A stretch of 64,000 nucleotides of DNA, taken from assembly GCA_902571135.1 (NCBI GenBank), contig CACGAU010000001.1, positions 1 to 64,000 on the forward strand, given 5' to 3'. The DNA is from an uncultured Pelagibacteraceae bacterium (GTDB lineage: Bacteria > Pseudomonadota > Alphaproteobacteria > Pelagibacterales > Pelagibacteraceae). The translations under genes were made by a program, and so were the position numbers. The notes below the pieces were generated by a model. That model did no database searches. It was not told where the DNA came from and worked only from the letters and a program-made list of their open reading frames with translations. Shown one piece after another: positions 38,374 to 47,311 of the stretch. The stretch's first letter is position 1, and each line of letters begins with the position of its first letter.

Positions 38374-39666
38374 CTATATTAAATTGTATTGATAATCTCT
38401 AGCCTCTACTACCTCTTTTGGTAAATTAAGCTCTACATCTTCCATTTTAATTATCTCATCCCTACTAATATCTTTTTTTAATATTGCATTATCACTAAGA
38501 CCTAATGGCAATATTTTTTCTCTTTTTGATTTTTCTGAAGTTATCAATCTACCTCTTGCACAAAATCCACCTTCACCATCTAGTTTTTCACCTTTTTTTA
38601 AATCTTTTTTTGCAATACTAGCAACTTCGGCATTATAATTTTTAGTAAAACCAGTTGCTCTATTATCTAAAGCTATCGAATAGATAGATTGAGCAAGTTC
38701 TAATCCTATATAATGATATGGCCTCCAGATTGCAGAGTAATTGCCTGAGGTGTCTGTAACCATTCCATAATCTTTAAAACAATTTTTTACGTATTCATTC
38801 TTTGCTTTTAAAACAATGTAAACACCCCATCTTAAATCATTTTCAATATCTTTTTTTTCTAAATCGATACTTGAAATTACCTCTACCTGACCTTCAATAT
38901 CAATTAATCCTCCATCTTTTTTAGGTATCATTTTCTTGGCAATATCATAAACACCAACTGGAGGAAAAGTTAAACCATTACTCGGACATTTTAAATTTGC
39001 AGCATTACTTACAGCGCACATTTCTATGGCTGATTTATCTCCACACAAAAAACTATTAAACATTTTAGGGTTCATACCAGACTCACTCTCTGCTCTTTCT
39101 TTGGTTAAACCATAATGCCCCCAAACTGTATCAGGTGTAGAATATTCGAATGTTGGATGATACTTAGTGCCTTTTCCTGCGCAAATAACCTCAAACCCAT
39201 TTAATCTTGCCCACTCAATTTGTTCTAAAATTAATGAAGGTTGATCACCATAGGCCATCGAACAAATAACATTTTTTTTTTTAGCCAGATCTGAAAGATA
39301 TTTTCCACATGTAATATCAGCTTCAACATTAACTAAAATTACATTCTTTTTATTTTTTATTATTTTATCTGCATGTACTGTGCCTATAATTGGATTTCCA
39401 GTAGCTTCTATAAAGATTTCTATATTTCTATCTAAAATTTCATCTAGGGAATTCGAAAAATTAATTTTTTTTATATCTTCGGATCTAAGACCGCTATTTA
39501 AACAGTTTTTTTTAGCTTGATTAATATTAATATCGACAATGCTATCAATTTGTATTTTATTAAGATGATTGTATTGCGCCAAAAACATGCTAACAAATTT
39601 TCCACATCCAATAAATGCTATTCTAATTGGATCAGTTCTGCTCTCTAATTTTGTATGTAAAAACAT
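38374..39666 (-). CDS. NAD(P)-dependent oxidoreductase, COG4091 type with C-terminal SAF domain
   Basis: 430 residues. A Rossmann domain opens with RIAFIGCGKFVSMFLAQ (about residues 14-30), followed by ATGNPIIGTVHADK and the AYGDQP block. The C-terminal part (about 345-420, with IAKKDLKKGEKLDGEGG) looks like a SAF domain. This is the arrangement of predicted homoserine dehydrogenase-like proteins of COG4091, whose substrates are mostly unknown. The gene is followed on the same strand by the tRNA-Leu islet, ending one base from the displaced promoter. Confidence 0.8.
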   Translation of the reverse strand: MFLHTKLESRTDPIRIAFIGCGKFVSMFLAQYNHLNKIQIDSIVDININQAKKNCLNSGLRSEDIKKINFSNSLDEILDRNIEIFIEATGNPIIGTVHADKIIKNKKNVILVNVEADITCGKYLSDLAKKKNVICSMAYGDQPSLILEQIEWARLNGFEVICAGKGTKYHPTFEYSTPDTVWGHYGLTKERAESESGMNPKMFNSFLCGDKSAIEMCAVSNAANLKCPSNGLTFPPVGVYDIAKKMIPKKDGGLIDIEGQVEVISSIDLEKKDIENDLRWGVYIVLKAKNEYVKNCFKDYGMVTDTSGNYSAIWRPYHYIGLELAQSIYSIALDNRATGFTKNYNAEVASIAKKDLKKGEKLDGEGGFCARGRLITSEKSKREKILPLGLSDNAILKKDISRDEIIKMEDVELNLPKEVVEARDYQYNLI

Positions 39667-39672
39667 TTTGAA

Positions 39673-40074
39673 TTAGTTTTGTAACGCTTGAATTAAAAAC
39701 TTTTTATCAAGTTTACAATCTCGATAACCTTTTTTAATAACATTTAAATACCTTTCAGTTGGAAATTTGAATGGAGATTTTTTAACCATTGTGTAAGTCA
39801 TCACTTTATTTCCATAATAATAAAAGTAGTATTTTTTATAAAGAATTGGAAAATCTTCATATACATCTAATTTTTTCTCATCACTTTTTGAAATTTCAAA
39901 TAAAGCTCCTGGAACAATAGAACTTTTTTTAGGTTCTATATCTGCAGCTCTATATTTGCTTCTAAATGTTAATCTAAAATCTTTTAAATTTATTTTTTTT
40001 AAAAAAATACTATCTTTACATCTACGCTTCATTTGAAAATGATGAAGATTACTTCCATAAGCAAAATACAGCAT
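39673..40074 (-). CDS. Gamma-glutamylcyclotransferase-like protein
   Basis: 133 residues of the GGCT/AIG2 fold. The substrate-binding motif YGSNL is at residues 6-10 and the presumed catalytic Glu73 lies in DVYEDFP. Relatives convert gamma-glutamyl dipeptides or gamma-glutamylamines to 5-oxoproline; the substrate here is not predictable. It shares one base with the CinA-type gene upstream and is six bases from the oxidoreductase start, suggesting one operon. Confidence 0.82.
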   Translation of the reverse strand: MLYFAYGSNLHHFQMKRRCKDSIFLKKINLKDFRLTFRSKYRAADIEPKKSSIVPGALFEISKSDEKKLDVYEDFPILYKKYYFYYYGNKVMTYTMVKKSPFKFPTERYLNVIKKGYRDCKLDKKFLIQALQN

Positions 40075-40823
40075 TATCTATCAACAACCTCAATTTTTTT
40101 CTCATTTACAAATTTTAAAATTTGAGAATTACAATTATCAATTTTTTTTTGGTCTTCTGATCTTATTACTATTGAAACTCCTAATTTACCTGCATGAAAA
40201 AATGGATAACTTCCAATTTCAACATCTTGGTTATTATTTTGGACTTTTGTTAAAGAATTGGCTATTTCACTTTCAACAGTTCTTAAACTGATTGTAAGAC
40301 TTTTAATAGGTTCACCCCCCACTATACTATTGGTTAAGCCACCTAACATTGATTTCAAAATAGAGGGAACTCCTGGTAATGAAAATACATTATCAATATT
40401 AAAACCTGGTGCGCCACTTGTTGGATTTAAAATTAATTTTGCATTCTCAGGCAACCATGCCATTTTTTGTCTACCTTCATTAAATTCTCCTGGTTGGTAA
40501 TATGCTTCTAGAATTTTATAAGCTTCTTTATGAACTTCATATTTTATTCCAAATGCTTTTGAAACTGATTGGGCAGTAATATCATCATGAGTAGGTCCAA
40601 TACCACCAGTTGTAAAAACATAGTCATATTTGGATCTAAGTAAATTTAAAGTATCAACAATAGTCTTTTCAAAATCAGGTATTACTCTAACTTCTGCTAC
40701 ATTTACTCCAATTGAATTAAGCCAAATTGCTAAGGTTGAGGTATTTGTGTCTTGAGTTCTGCCTGATAAAATTTCATTACCAATAATTAAAATCGATGCA
40801 TTAACTTTTACTTTTTTGTCCAT
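40074..40823 (-). CDS. CinA/MoaB-type molybdopterin-binding domain protein
   Basis: 249 residues equal to the N-terminal domain of CinA (COG1058) without the C-terminal nicotinamide-nucleotide amidase domain. IIGNEILSGRTQDTN is at about residues 13-27 and TTGGIGPTHDD at 71-81. CinA N-domain relatives hydrolyse ADP-ribose or NMN-related nucleotides. It is divergent from sfsA with a 20-base gap. Confidence 0.85.
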   Translation of the reverse strand: MDKKVKVNASILIIGNEILSGRTQDTNTSTLAIWLNSIGVNVAEVRVIPDFEKTIVDTLNLLRSKYDYVFTTGGIGPTHDDITAQSVSKAFGIKYEVHKEAYKILEAYYQPGEFNEGRQKMAWLPENAKLILNPTSGAPGFNIDNVFSLPGVPSILKSMLGGLTNSIVGGEPIKSLTISLRTVESEIANSLTKVQNNNQDVEIGSYPFFHAGKLGVSIVIRSEDQKKIDNCNSQILKFVNEKKIEVVDR

Positions 40824-40843
40824 ATGAAATATATAATTTAGTA

Positions 40844-41543
40844 ATGGAATTTACCAAGTCTTTAATAAAAGGCAAACTAATCAAACGTTACAAAAGGTTT
40901 TTTACTGACGTTAAAATCAGTAAAGAAATTGTCACAGCTCACTGTCCCAATACTGGATCAATGAAAGGTTTGTTAGATAAAGGTAATGAGGTTTACTTGC
41001 TTCCAAATAATGATCCAAAACGGAAGCTTAAATATGGGTTGGAAATTATTAAATCTAGAAAAAATTTAGTTGGTGTAAACACTCATATAGCAAATAGAAT
41101 AGTTGAGCATGGTCTCAAAAATAATCTAGTAAATGAACTCAAGAATAATGACATTATTAAACCCGAGGTTTTTTTTAATAAGGAAACAAGATTTGATTTT
41201 TTGTTAGAAAAAAAAAGGTCAAAAAATGTTTGTTGAGGTTAAAAATGTTACTTTATTTAGAAATAAAGATACTGCTGAATTTCCAGATGCACCAACAGCA
41301 AGAGGAATAAAGCATTTATTAACCCTTATTGATGCCATAAAAAAAAGTTATAAAACATACTTAATATTTTTAGTTCAAATCCAAAATATGAAATATTTTA
41401 AAATAGCTAAAGATATAGACGAACAATATTATAAGAACTATTTAATAGCTAAAAAAGCTGGTGTAAATTTTTTAGCATATAGATGTGATATAAGTTCTAA
41501 AAAAATTTTTATAGATAAAAAATTAAAAATTATAGATGACTGA
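40844..41543 (+). pseudogene. sfsA: sfsA with a frameshift at a run of nine A
   Basis: The first frame (40844-41236) covers the N-terminal half of SfsA, with IVTAHCPNTGSMKGLL and RFDFLLEKK. The second frame (through 41543) has the C-terminal half, with MFVEVKNVTLF and FPDAPTARGIKHL. Removing one A from the run at 41208-41216 joins them as RFDFLLEKKGQKMFVEVKN, which is the family order, giving about 232 residues. It may be a true mutation, a sequencing or assembly error in a homopolymer, or a site rescued by polymerase slippage. The rest of both halves looks intact. The 3' end overlaps map by eight bases. Confidence 0.85.
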
Positions 41544-42306
41544 TTATAAAGAAAAATTTGAAAAAATGAGAATTGCAGGAAATTTAGCTGCAAGAACTTT
41601 AGATATGTTAACTGAGAATATCAAAGAAGGTGTATCCACTGATCATATCGATAAACTCGGATATGAATTTATTAGAGATAATGGTGGCTACTCAGCTCCA
41701 CAATATTATAGAGGGTTTACAAAATCTTTATGTACTTCTTTAAATCATGTTGTATGTCATGGAATACCCTCGGATAGAATTTTACAAGAAGGTGATGCTG
41801 TAAACATTGATGTTACAGCAATTGTTGATGAACATTATGGTGATACAAGCAGAATGTTTTGTATTGGAAAAACCCCAGTAAAGTTAAACAACCTTATTGA
41901 TGCTACTTACGAGTCCATGATTAGAGCAATTAAAATTTTAAAACCCGGAATTAAATTGGGAGATATTGGTTATGAAATCCAATCTTTTGTAGAAGAAAAA
42001 GGATTTTCAGTTGTCAGAGATTTTTGTGGGCACGGAATAAGTACAACATTTCATGAACCACCAAACATTTTGCACTATGGTAAAAAAAACACAGGTATGG
42101 AATTAAGACCTGGGATGACATTTACTATAGAGCCAATGATAAACGCAGGTAAATATGATGTAAAAATGTTGAATGATGGTTGGACAGCTGTTACAAAAGA
42201 TAAATCTTTATCTGCACAATTTGAACATACGTTAGGAATTACTGAAAATGGTTATGAAATCTTTACAGAATCTGCTAAAGGATACTCAAAACCTCCTTAT
42301 TTATAA
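41536..42306 (+). CDS. map: Methionine aminopeptidase, type I
   Basis: Removes the N-terminal Met from nascent proteins. 256 residues with the pita-bread metal ligands visible: Asp pair in NIDVTAIVDEHYGDTSRMF, His in GHGISTTFHEPP, Glu in FTIEPMI and Glu in QFEHTLGI, plus VCHGIP. It overlaps sfsA by eight bases. A diverged relic of its last codons recurs at about 47312-47373, upstream of purB. Confidence 0.96.
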   Translation: MTDYKEKFEKMRIAGNLAARTLDMLTENIKEGVSTDHIDKLGYEFIRDNGGYSAPQYYRGFTKSLCTSLNHVVCHGIPSDRILQEGDAVNIDVTAIVDEHYGDTSRMFCIGKTPVKLNNLIDATYESMIRAIKILKPGIKLGDIGYEIQSFVEEKGFSVVRDFCGHGISTTFHEPPNILHYGKKNTGMELRPGMTFTIEPMINAGKYDVKMLNDGWTAVTKDKSLSAQFEHTLGITENGYEIFTESAKGYSKPPYL

Positions 42307-42395
42307 TTGATGATTAAAAAATACACACGAAAAAATTTAATAAATATTTGGTTAGAAGAAGATAAATATAAAATATGGTTAGATGTTGAAGTTGT
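42250..42395 (+). repeat. Left copy of the map/purB junction repeat
   Basis: The map 3' end plus the first codons of a truncated purB. It aligns with 47312-47457. The purB part (27 codons from 42310) matches at 64 of 81 bases by hand count; the map part is more diverged but shares blocks such as aatctgctaa. The two copies flank the carbamoyltransferase cassette. Confidence 0.7.
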
Positions 42396-42423
42396 GTCTG
42401 TTGAAGTAAATGAATCTTTTTAA
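42310..42423 (+). pseudogene. Truncated purB 5' fragment
   Basis: A 37-codon frame starting three bases after map. Residues 1-27 match the N terminus of the intact PurB at 47374 at 18 of 27 positions, including IW and KYKIWLDVE. After that the similarity stops and the frame ends. It is a remnant of adenylosuccinate lyase created when the cassette was inserted or by replacement from a related strain. Confidence 0.8.
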
Positions 42424-42571
42424 ATTTATCATAAATCTTATTCTAAATATAAAAAATAATACGACAATTTTTCAATTTATTATTTTTATCTTTTTGTTAA
42501 TTCTACTTGCCCTGATTGGAATTTTTTCTTTAATAAAAGTGGTAATTCCCTTTACTTATATTGCGTTATAA
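42410..42571 (+). CDS. Possible small membrane peptide, 53 residues
   Basis: An ATG inside the end of the purB fragment opens a 53-codon frame with one strong hydrophobic segment (about residues 21-47). Its end overlaps the tail of the convergent SGNH gene by 20 bases. Low-complexity AT-rich DNA often gives such frames, so it is only a possibility. Confidence 0.2.
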   Translation: MNLFKFIINLILNIKNNTTIFQFIIFIFLLILLALIGIFSLIKVVIPFTYIAL

Positions 42572-43541
42572 AATTATTTAAATAATCCCTTACTAAAGAA
42601 AAACCATATTCACTCAAATGAAGGTCTTCATCATTGTAATACTTATTTATTGAATAGTTATTCTTAATTATATCCTCTTTAATAATATTTAATACATCAA
42701 TATGATTTATATTTTTAGATATGAATAAATTTTTAACAAATTCATATCTCCAGCTTGGGTCTATTACATCATCTTTGAAATTAAATGTTACAAAAATTAA
42801 ATTTTGATTCAATTTCTTTGATTGTAATATAATTTTATCTATCAAATAATTGAAAATATCTATTTTTTTTTTCATATAACATTTTGATTTTTTATAATTA
42901 AAATTATTTAAAATTAAAAAACTCACATTTTTTATAAAATTATAAGAGTAAACATGAAAACCACCACTTAATGAGCTGTTAAATTTTATAGGTGTATTAG
43001 TTAATTCAAAAATATTATTTTTTTTTATATATTTTAATTTTGGGAAATTTCTTTGATGAAATAAAGATCTATCAATATCCTCTAATAAAAATCCGATAAT
43101 TATTGTATTATTTTTAAATTTATCTTTAGTTAGCTTATATGATTTATATATCTGGTCAAATCCATATGATTTTACTGCAAAATTGGTTTTTCCAGTATAA
43201 TTGGATAAAAAATATTTATGGTCAATAAATGAACTTCCGTAAAAAATTATTTCACTATTACTATATATTTCTTTATTAAAAAATTTATCATTTTTCTTTT
43301 TAGTTATAGTTAATATTGGATGGTAACTATATTTTTCTTTATCATAAGATGAATTTCCTTCAAAATTCCAATAGGCTTGATCACAATAAGGGTTAAAATA
43401 TAAGATAGTTTTTTTTAAGCTCTTTATGTCGAAAAAAAAAATTATTTGAAAAAATACTTCAACAAATATTATTAATATTATAATGGGTAAAAATAAATTT
43501 TTAAAAATTTTTATAAAAAAATTACCTGATAGTAAATTCAT
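42552..43541 (-). CDS. Membrane-anchored SGNH/GDSL-like protein
   Basis: 329 residues. One N-terminal membrane anchor (about 10-36) precedes an extracytoplasmic domain. IIFYGSSFIDH (about residue 98) looks like the block I Ser motif, and DEDLHLSEYGF near the C terminus fits the block V D-x-x-H. The intervening blocks are weak, so activity is uncertain. SGNH proteins of this shape often acylate or deacylate surface polysaccharides. It is the last gene of the cassette, 86 bases from the previous one. Confidence 0.6.
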   Translation of the reverse strand: MNLLSGNFFIKIFKNLFLPIIILIIFVEVFFQIIFFFDIKSLKKTILYFNPYCDQAYWNFEGNSSYDKEKYSYHPILTITKKKNDKFFNKEIYSNSEIIFYGSSFIDHKYFLSNYTGKTNFAVKSYGFDQIYKSYKLTKDKFKNNTIIIGFLLEDIDRSLFHQRNFPKLKYIKKNNIFELTNTPIKFNSSLSGGFHVYSYNFIKNVSFLILNNFNYKKSKCYMKKKIDIFNYLIDKIILQSKKLNQNLIFVTFNFKDDVIDPSWRYEFVKNLFISKNINHIDVLNIIKEDIIKNNYSINKYYNDEDLHLSEYGFSLVRDYLNNFITQYK

Positions 43542-43627
43542 AATTAAATGGCATAATAATTTTATGAGATAAAAATTCTTTTATAAAAAAAAATATTAAA
43601 ATTATAATTACTATAGATATAAATAAT

Positions 43628-44785
43628 TTAATTAGCTTCATTCAAAAATTTTTTTAAAATTTTATTTTGATATTTATTCACAATATCTTCTAATATTACT
43701 TGCGACACCTTGTTAGTATCTCGTGTATGCACTAAATCTACAAAATCTAGTTCTTCACGTACTTCTAAAGTATTTAAATTGGTAAAATTTTTATTCTGAA
43801 TCTTTAACTCTATTATTTTATTAAGATTTTTTATCTCATAAGTGACACCGTTTATACTTGGAGGCTTTAAGCTTATTGGTTGAATATAAAATATAAATTC
43901 TGTTGATTTCTTAGTTAAAGTTTTGTTTATATTTTCGAAATGTGAATTAATATGATTTTCTACATCTAATAATGGACTATCCATATTAAAATTACTTTTA
44001 GTCAAATACTTATTATTTAAACAATAACTGATATTATTGGGTAAAAGTAGTTCATTTTGATAAAAATCAAATGATGCAAAAATTTCTTTTTTGATTGAAA
44101 TTTTATTTGTAATTTCCTTATACTTTTCATCTAAATATATTTCATTACCACCAGTATAAAAAATAGCTAAATCTGGATTATAAAATAAAGAAAATACTAA
44201 TAACTCTCGCAAATGATCACTTATCATACCTCCTGGCATTGCAAGATTTACAACAAAAATTTTTTCAGACTGAAATTTTTTCCTTAACTTGTATTGAAGC
44301 TGTGTGTGAAGTCTAGCTTCAAAATCTTGATAACTTCCAAAAGTTTCTGAATTACCCAAAATTACTATCAAATAATCTTTCTTCTCATCATATGAATTTA
44401 AAAAATCAATATCAGTTTGAAAATCAAATTGTCTTCTGAATGAATTGATAGAGGAAAACTTAATATGTTGATTCTTGTTTAAAGAATTTTTACATTTTTT
44501 TTGATTGCTTTTTAAAACTGCTTCCTCAACAATTAGTGTACTTAATTGGTTAGACTGTCTTAGACTTTCTGTATCATTATTTAATTTATTTTTATTATTT
44601 AATTTATTTTCTGATTTATTATTTTTTTGATTTTCAAAAACATTAACAACTTTATTTATAACTTTAATTGTAGAGGAAAGGTAATGACCAGTAAGTAGTG
44701 TGGAATTTTTTAAATAAATTAAATAACCAAGAAAAATTTCTAAAACTAAAATTATTATCAAGAATTTAAATAATTTATTAATCAT
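43628..44785 (-). CDS. Membrane-anchored SGNH/GDSL hydrolase-like protein
   Basis: 385 residues. A signal anchor (about 5-25) is followed by an Asn/Lys-rich linker and an SGNH domain. VILGNSETFGSYQDF is block I with the Ser nucleophile, VNLAMPGGMISDH is block II, FYTGGNEIY is block III, and DLVHTRD near the C terminus is a candidate for block V. It abuts the carbamoyltransferase gene with no spacer, so they are probably co-translated. It may be an esterase or O-acyltransferase partner acting outside the membrane on the carbamoylated product. Confidence 0.7.
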   Translation of the reverse strand: MINKLFKFLIIILVLEIFLGYLIYLKNSTLLTGHYLSSTIKVINKVVNVFENQKNNKSENKLNNKNKLNNDTESLRQSNQLSTLIVEEAVLKSNQKKCKNSLNKNQHIKFSSINSFRRQFDFQTDIDFLNSYDEKKDYLIVILGNSETFGSYQDFEARLHTQLQYKLRKKFQSEKIFVVNLAMPGGMISDHLRELLVFSLFYNPDLAIFYTGGNEIYLDEKYKEITNKISIKKEIFASFDFYQNELLLPNNISYCLNNKYLTKSNFNMDSPLLDVENHINSHFENINKTLTKKSTEFIFYIQPISLKPPSINGVTYEIKNLNKIIELKIQNKNFTNLNTLEVREELDFVDLVHTRDTNKVSQVILEDIVNKYQNKILKKFLNEAN

Positions 44786-46504
44786 TTATTTTTTTGAGTA
44801 AATTCCATTTTCAGTGAGAAGATATTTAATATTCATTCTTTCTATAGCTAAATAAGCATCCTCCAATGAATAAACCATTGGGTCAGAAGAAATATTAAAA
44901 GATGTGTTGGCTAAAACATCTATATTTTTTTCTTTAAGTTTAGATAAAATTTTTCCTAATATATGATTTTCATCGCAAAGCTGGACTCTTGCCGTATTAT
45001 CTTTGTGTACAACGGCCTCTATATTTTGTGAATTAAAAACCTCTGCAACTGATCCCATATAATAGTAAGATTTGTAAAGTTTATCAGACAAAGAAAAATA
45101 CTTTTCTGCATTTTCTTTTAATATAATTGGTGCAACTGGCCTGAACTTGCTTCGTTTTTTAATATTTTCATTCAGTTCGTCAACAGCTTGTTTTGAGTGA
45201 GCGTTACAAATCATAGATCTATGTCCTAGAGCTCTTGGTCCTGTTTCTATATTTTTATAACAAGTTGCCAAAATTTCGTTGGAGGCTATGATGTTACAAG
45301 CTGTTTCTACTATTTTTTTTTCATCACAAATTTTATCGTATTTTGCAGAAATAAATTCTTCATCATCAATATTATTTTTTATTAATCCCGGTGATAATAT
45401 TTCAACATCATCTTTTTCAAAATCTGTTCTAAATTCATTACCACTTTTTAAATACCCATAGTAAGCTGCTCCTATTGCTGCACCGGAGTCTCCTGGTGAT
45501 GGTGGTATTATTATTTCATCAATAAATTCAAGCTTTGAAATTTCTTTTATAGCAACACTGTTCATGGCTACACCTCCCGAAAAAATAAATCTTTTTTCTT
45601 TTGTCATTTTATGGGCAAATAAGAAAATTTCTTTGAGTAGATTCTCAACAATTTTTTGAGCGGATGCTGCAATATTGGCATATTCTTCAAAATTTGGTGA
45701 ATTTAGATCTAGTATTTGATTACTTTCTCTTTCATTTATTTTAAATATTTCTTTTATTTTATCTGAGTAAGATCTGGTAATACTTCTACAAAAATCATAA
45801 TACTGATTATCTAAATAAAGATTTCCATCACGAAAATATATTGTTTTTGAAAGCTTATCATAATAAATTGGTTGACCATATGCAGCCAGTCCCATTACTT
45901 TGTACTCTCCTTCATTAATAGAAAAACCTAAATAATCAGTTATGGCAGAATAAAACAAGCCAATAGAATGAGGAAAGGCACTAGACCAAATATTGTTAAT
46001 CTCACTTGATGACTTTACATGGTGAATTGAGCTTGTACTTTCGTCTCCATAACCATCTATTACAATAGATGTAATTGGATTTCGATTATTATAATAAGTA
46101 CCAGTTAATGTGTGACTTAAATGATGATCACAATAAATAACTTTTTGATTAGAAATTTTTAAATATTTTGATAGATCGTAAGAAAATATTATTGAAGAGT
46201 TCCAAATATTTTTGAAATAATTTCTAGTAAGCTCATTTAATAATGAGTTATTTTTAATTGAATATTTTAAAATATTAAGCCATGCCTTAAATGGTTTTTC
46301 ATAAAAAGTTACCCTTAAAACATTATCGTTACTTAAGTCAAAATTTTTAATCATTTCCATAAGTGCCAATCTTGGAAATGATTTGTCACCTTTAACTCTT
46401 GAAAAATATTCTTCTTTTTTAAAATCAATTAATTTTCCATTTTCATCTAAAATAGCAACCGAAGAATCATGGAAATAACCAGATATTCCTATGAAATATT
46501 TCAT
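44786..46504 (-). CDS. Carbamoyltransferase, NodU/CmcH/TobZ family
   Basis: 572 residues. The N-terminal Kae1-like domain starts YFIGISGYFHDSSVAIL and has the metal-site block YCDHHLSHTLTGTYYNN and IVIDGYGDE. FSGGVAMNSVAIKEI lies near residue 310. The C-terminal domain has GPRALGHRSMICNA. Family members form carbamoyladenylate from carbamoyl phosphate and ATP and transfer the carbamoyl group to a hydroxyl, usually of a sugar. The acceptor is unknown; co-occurrence with SGNH proteins points to a surface glycan or small metabolite. Confidence 0.92.
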   Translation of the reverse strand: MKYFIGISGYFHDSSVAILDENGKLIDFKKEEYFSRVKGDKSFPRLALMEMIKNFDLSNDNVLRVTFYEKPFKAWLNILKYSIKNNSLLNELTRNYFKNIWNSSIIFSYDLSKYLKISNQKVIYCDHHLSHTLTGTYYNNRNPITSIVIDGYGDESTSSIHHVKSSSEINNIWSSAFPHSIGLFYSAITDYLGFSINEGEYKVMGLAAYGQPIYYDKLSKTIYFRDGNLYLDNQYYDFCRSITRSYSDKIKEIFKINERESNQILDLNSPNFEEYANIAASAQKIVENLLKEIFLFAHKMTKEKRFIFSGGVAMNSVAIKEISKLEFIDEIIIPPSPGDSGAAIGAAYYGYLKSGNEFRTDFEKDDVEILSPGLIKNNIDDEEFISAKYDKICDEKKIVETACNIIASNEILATCYKNIETGPRALGHRSMICNAHSKQAVDELNENIKKRSKFRPVAPIILKENAEKYFSLSDKLYKSYYYMGSVAEVFNSQNIEAVVHKDNTARVQLCDENHILGKILSKLKEKNIDVLANTSFNISSDPMVYSLEDAYLAIERMNIKYLLTENGIYSKK

Positions 46505-46522
46505 AAATTAACTGATAAATTT

Positions 46523-47266
46523 TTATATAATGGATTTCTCACTTATAGACATTAAATTTTTTTTTAATGTAGAATTAGATTTTAAAAAAACTGCAATATG
46601 TCCAAAAATTACTATTAGAAAATTAATTATAGGATCAAATATTTTATTTAAAAACATAACATTTTTATAATAAAACATTCTTAATTTATTTTTCATTTTT
46701 TCTTTTTTAAAAGCAACGTTGAGATTGGAATTTGGAAATTTCTTATCATAAAAAAGTTTTGCAAAAGTCCAATGCCTATCTTCTTCAGCCATAATTGTAT
46801 GAAGTGTTTCAATTGAATAATCTGCATGACTCTCTTCTTCTTTTGATATTTGCTTTAAAATTTTTAAAGAGTCTGTATTTTCAATTCTCTTAATTAAGTT
46901 ATCAAAAGAGTCTTTTGCTAAAAACTCATTTGCATAAACAAATTCAACAAAATTTTTTAGTTTTAATTTTTCAACTAAAAAATTTTTTTTATCTACATAA
47001 CCTTTTAAAACAACATTTTGAGGAGTGAATCTAAATTCTTTATTAAAATAATCCTTATTTCGTTTAACCTCATTATTCAAAACATCAAAAATTAACTTTG
47101 AATGACGATATTCGTCTAAAGCATGATTTATATAACCAACTTTTAATCTTGGTGAGTCGGCTTTTTTTGCTGCTGCTAACATCTCTAGAGCTGAACCATA
47201 CTCAGCATAAGCAAATTCAACTAGTGTACTATACAAATTTGACTTTTTATCAGGTACTAAGAACAT
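46523..47266 (-). CDS. Ferritin-like diiron protein
   Basis: 247 residues from the ATG at 47266; a TTG at 47302 could add 12 residues. A four-helix carboxylate pattern is visible: Glu in EYGSALEML, the E-x-x-H of DEYRHSKL, Glu in EFVYANEFL and the E-x-x-H of EEESHADY, with a later EEDRHW. This fits a diiron oxygenase or oxidase of the ferritin-like superfamily. The last 40 residues include a hydrophobic stretch (IINFLIVIFGHIAVFL) that could touch the membrane. It is first in the cassette, 18 bases before the carbamoyltransferase, so it may oxidise the same substrate. Confidence 0.7.
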   Translation of the reverse strand: MFLVPDKKSNLYSTLVEFAYAEYGSALEMLAAAKKADSPRLKVGYINHALDEYRHSKLIFDVLNNEVKRNKDYFNKEFRFTPQNVVLKGYVDKKNFLVEKLKLKNFVEFVYANEFLAKDSFDNLIKRIENTDSLKILKQISKEEESHADYSIETLHTIMAEEDRHWTFAKLFYDKKFPNSNLNVAFKKEKMKNKLRMFYYKNVMFLNKIFDPIINFLIVIFGHIAVFLKSNSTLKKNLMSISEKSII

Positions 47267-47311
47267 AATAATTGTATATATACTGATATGATATAATTCC
47301 AAAAAAAAAAT

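Larger units (their letters stand above)
42396..47311. mobile_element. Inserted cassette between map and purB
   Basis: A 4.9-kb block of four minus-strand genes (two SGNH-type proteins, a carbamoyltransferase, a ferritin-like protein) flanked by diverged direct repeats of the map/purB junction. Genes around it run on the plus strand and the block looks even more AT-rich than they are. No transposase or integrase is present, so recombination between homologous junctions, not transposition, is the simpler explanation. Confidence 0.6.
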
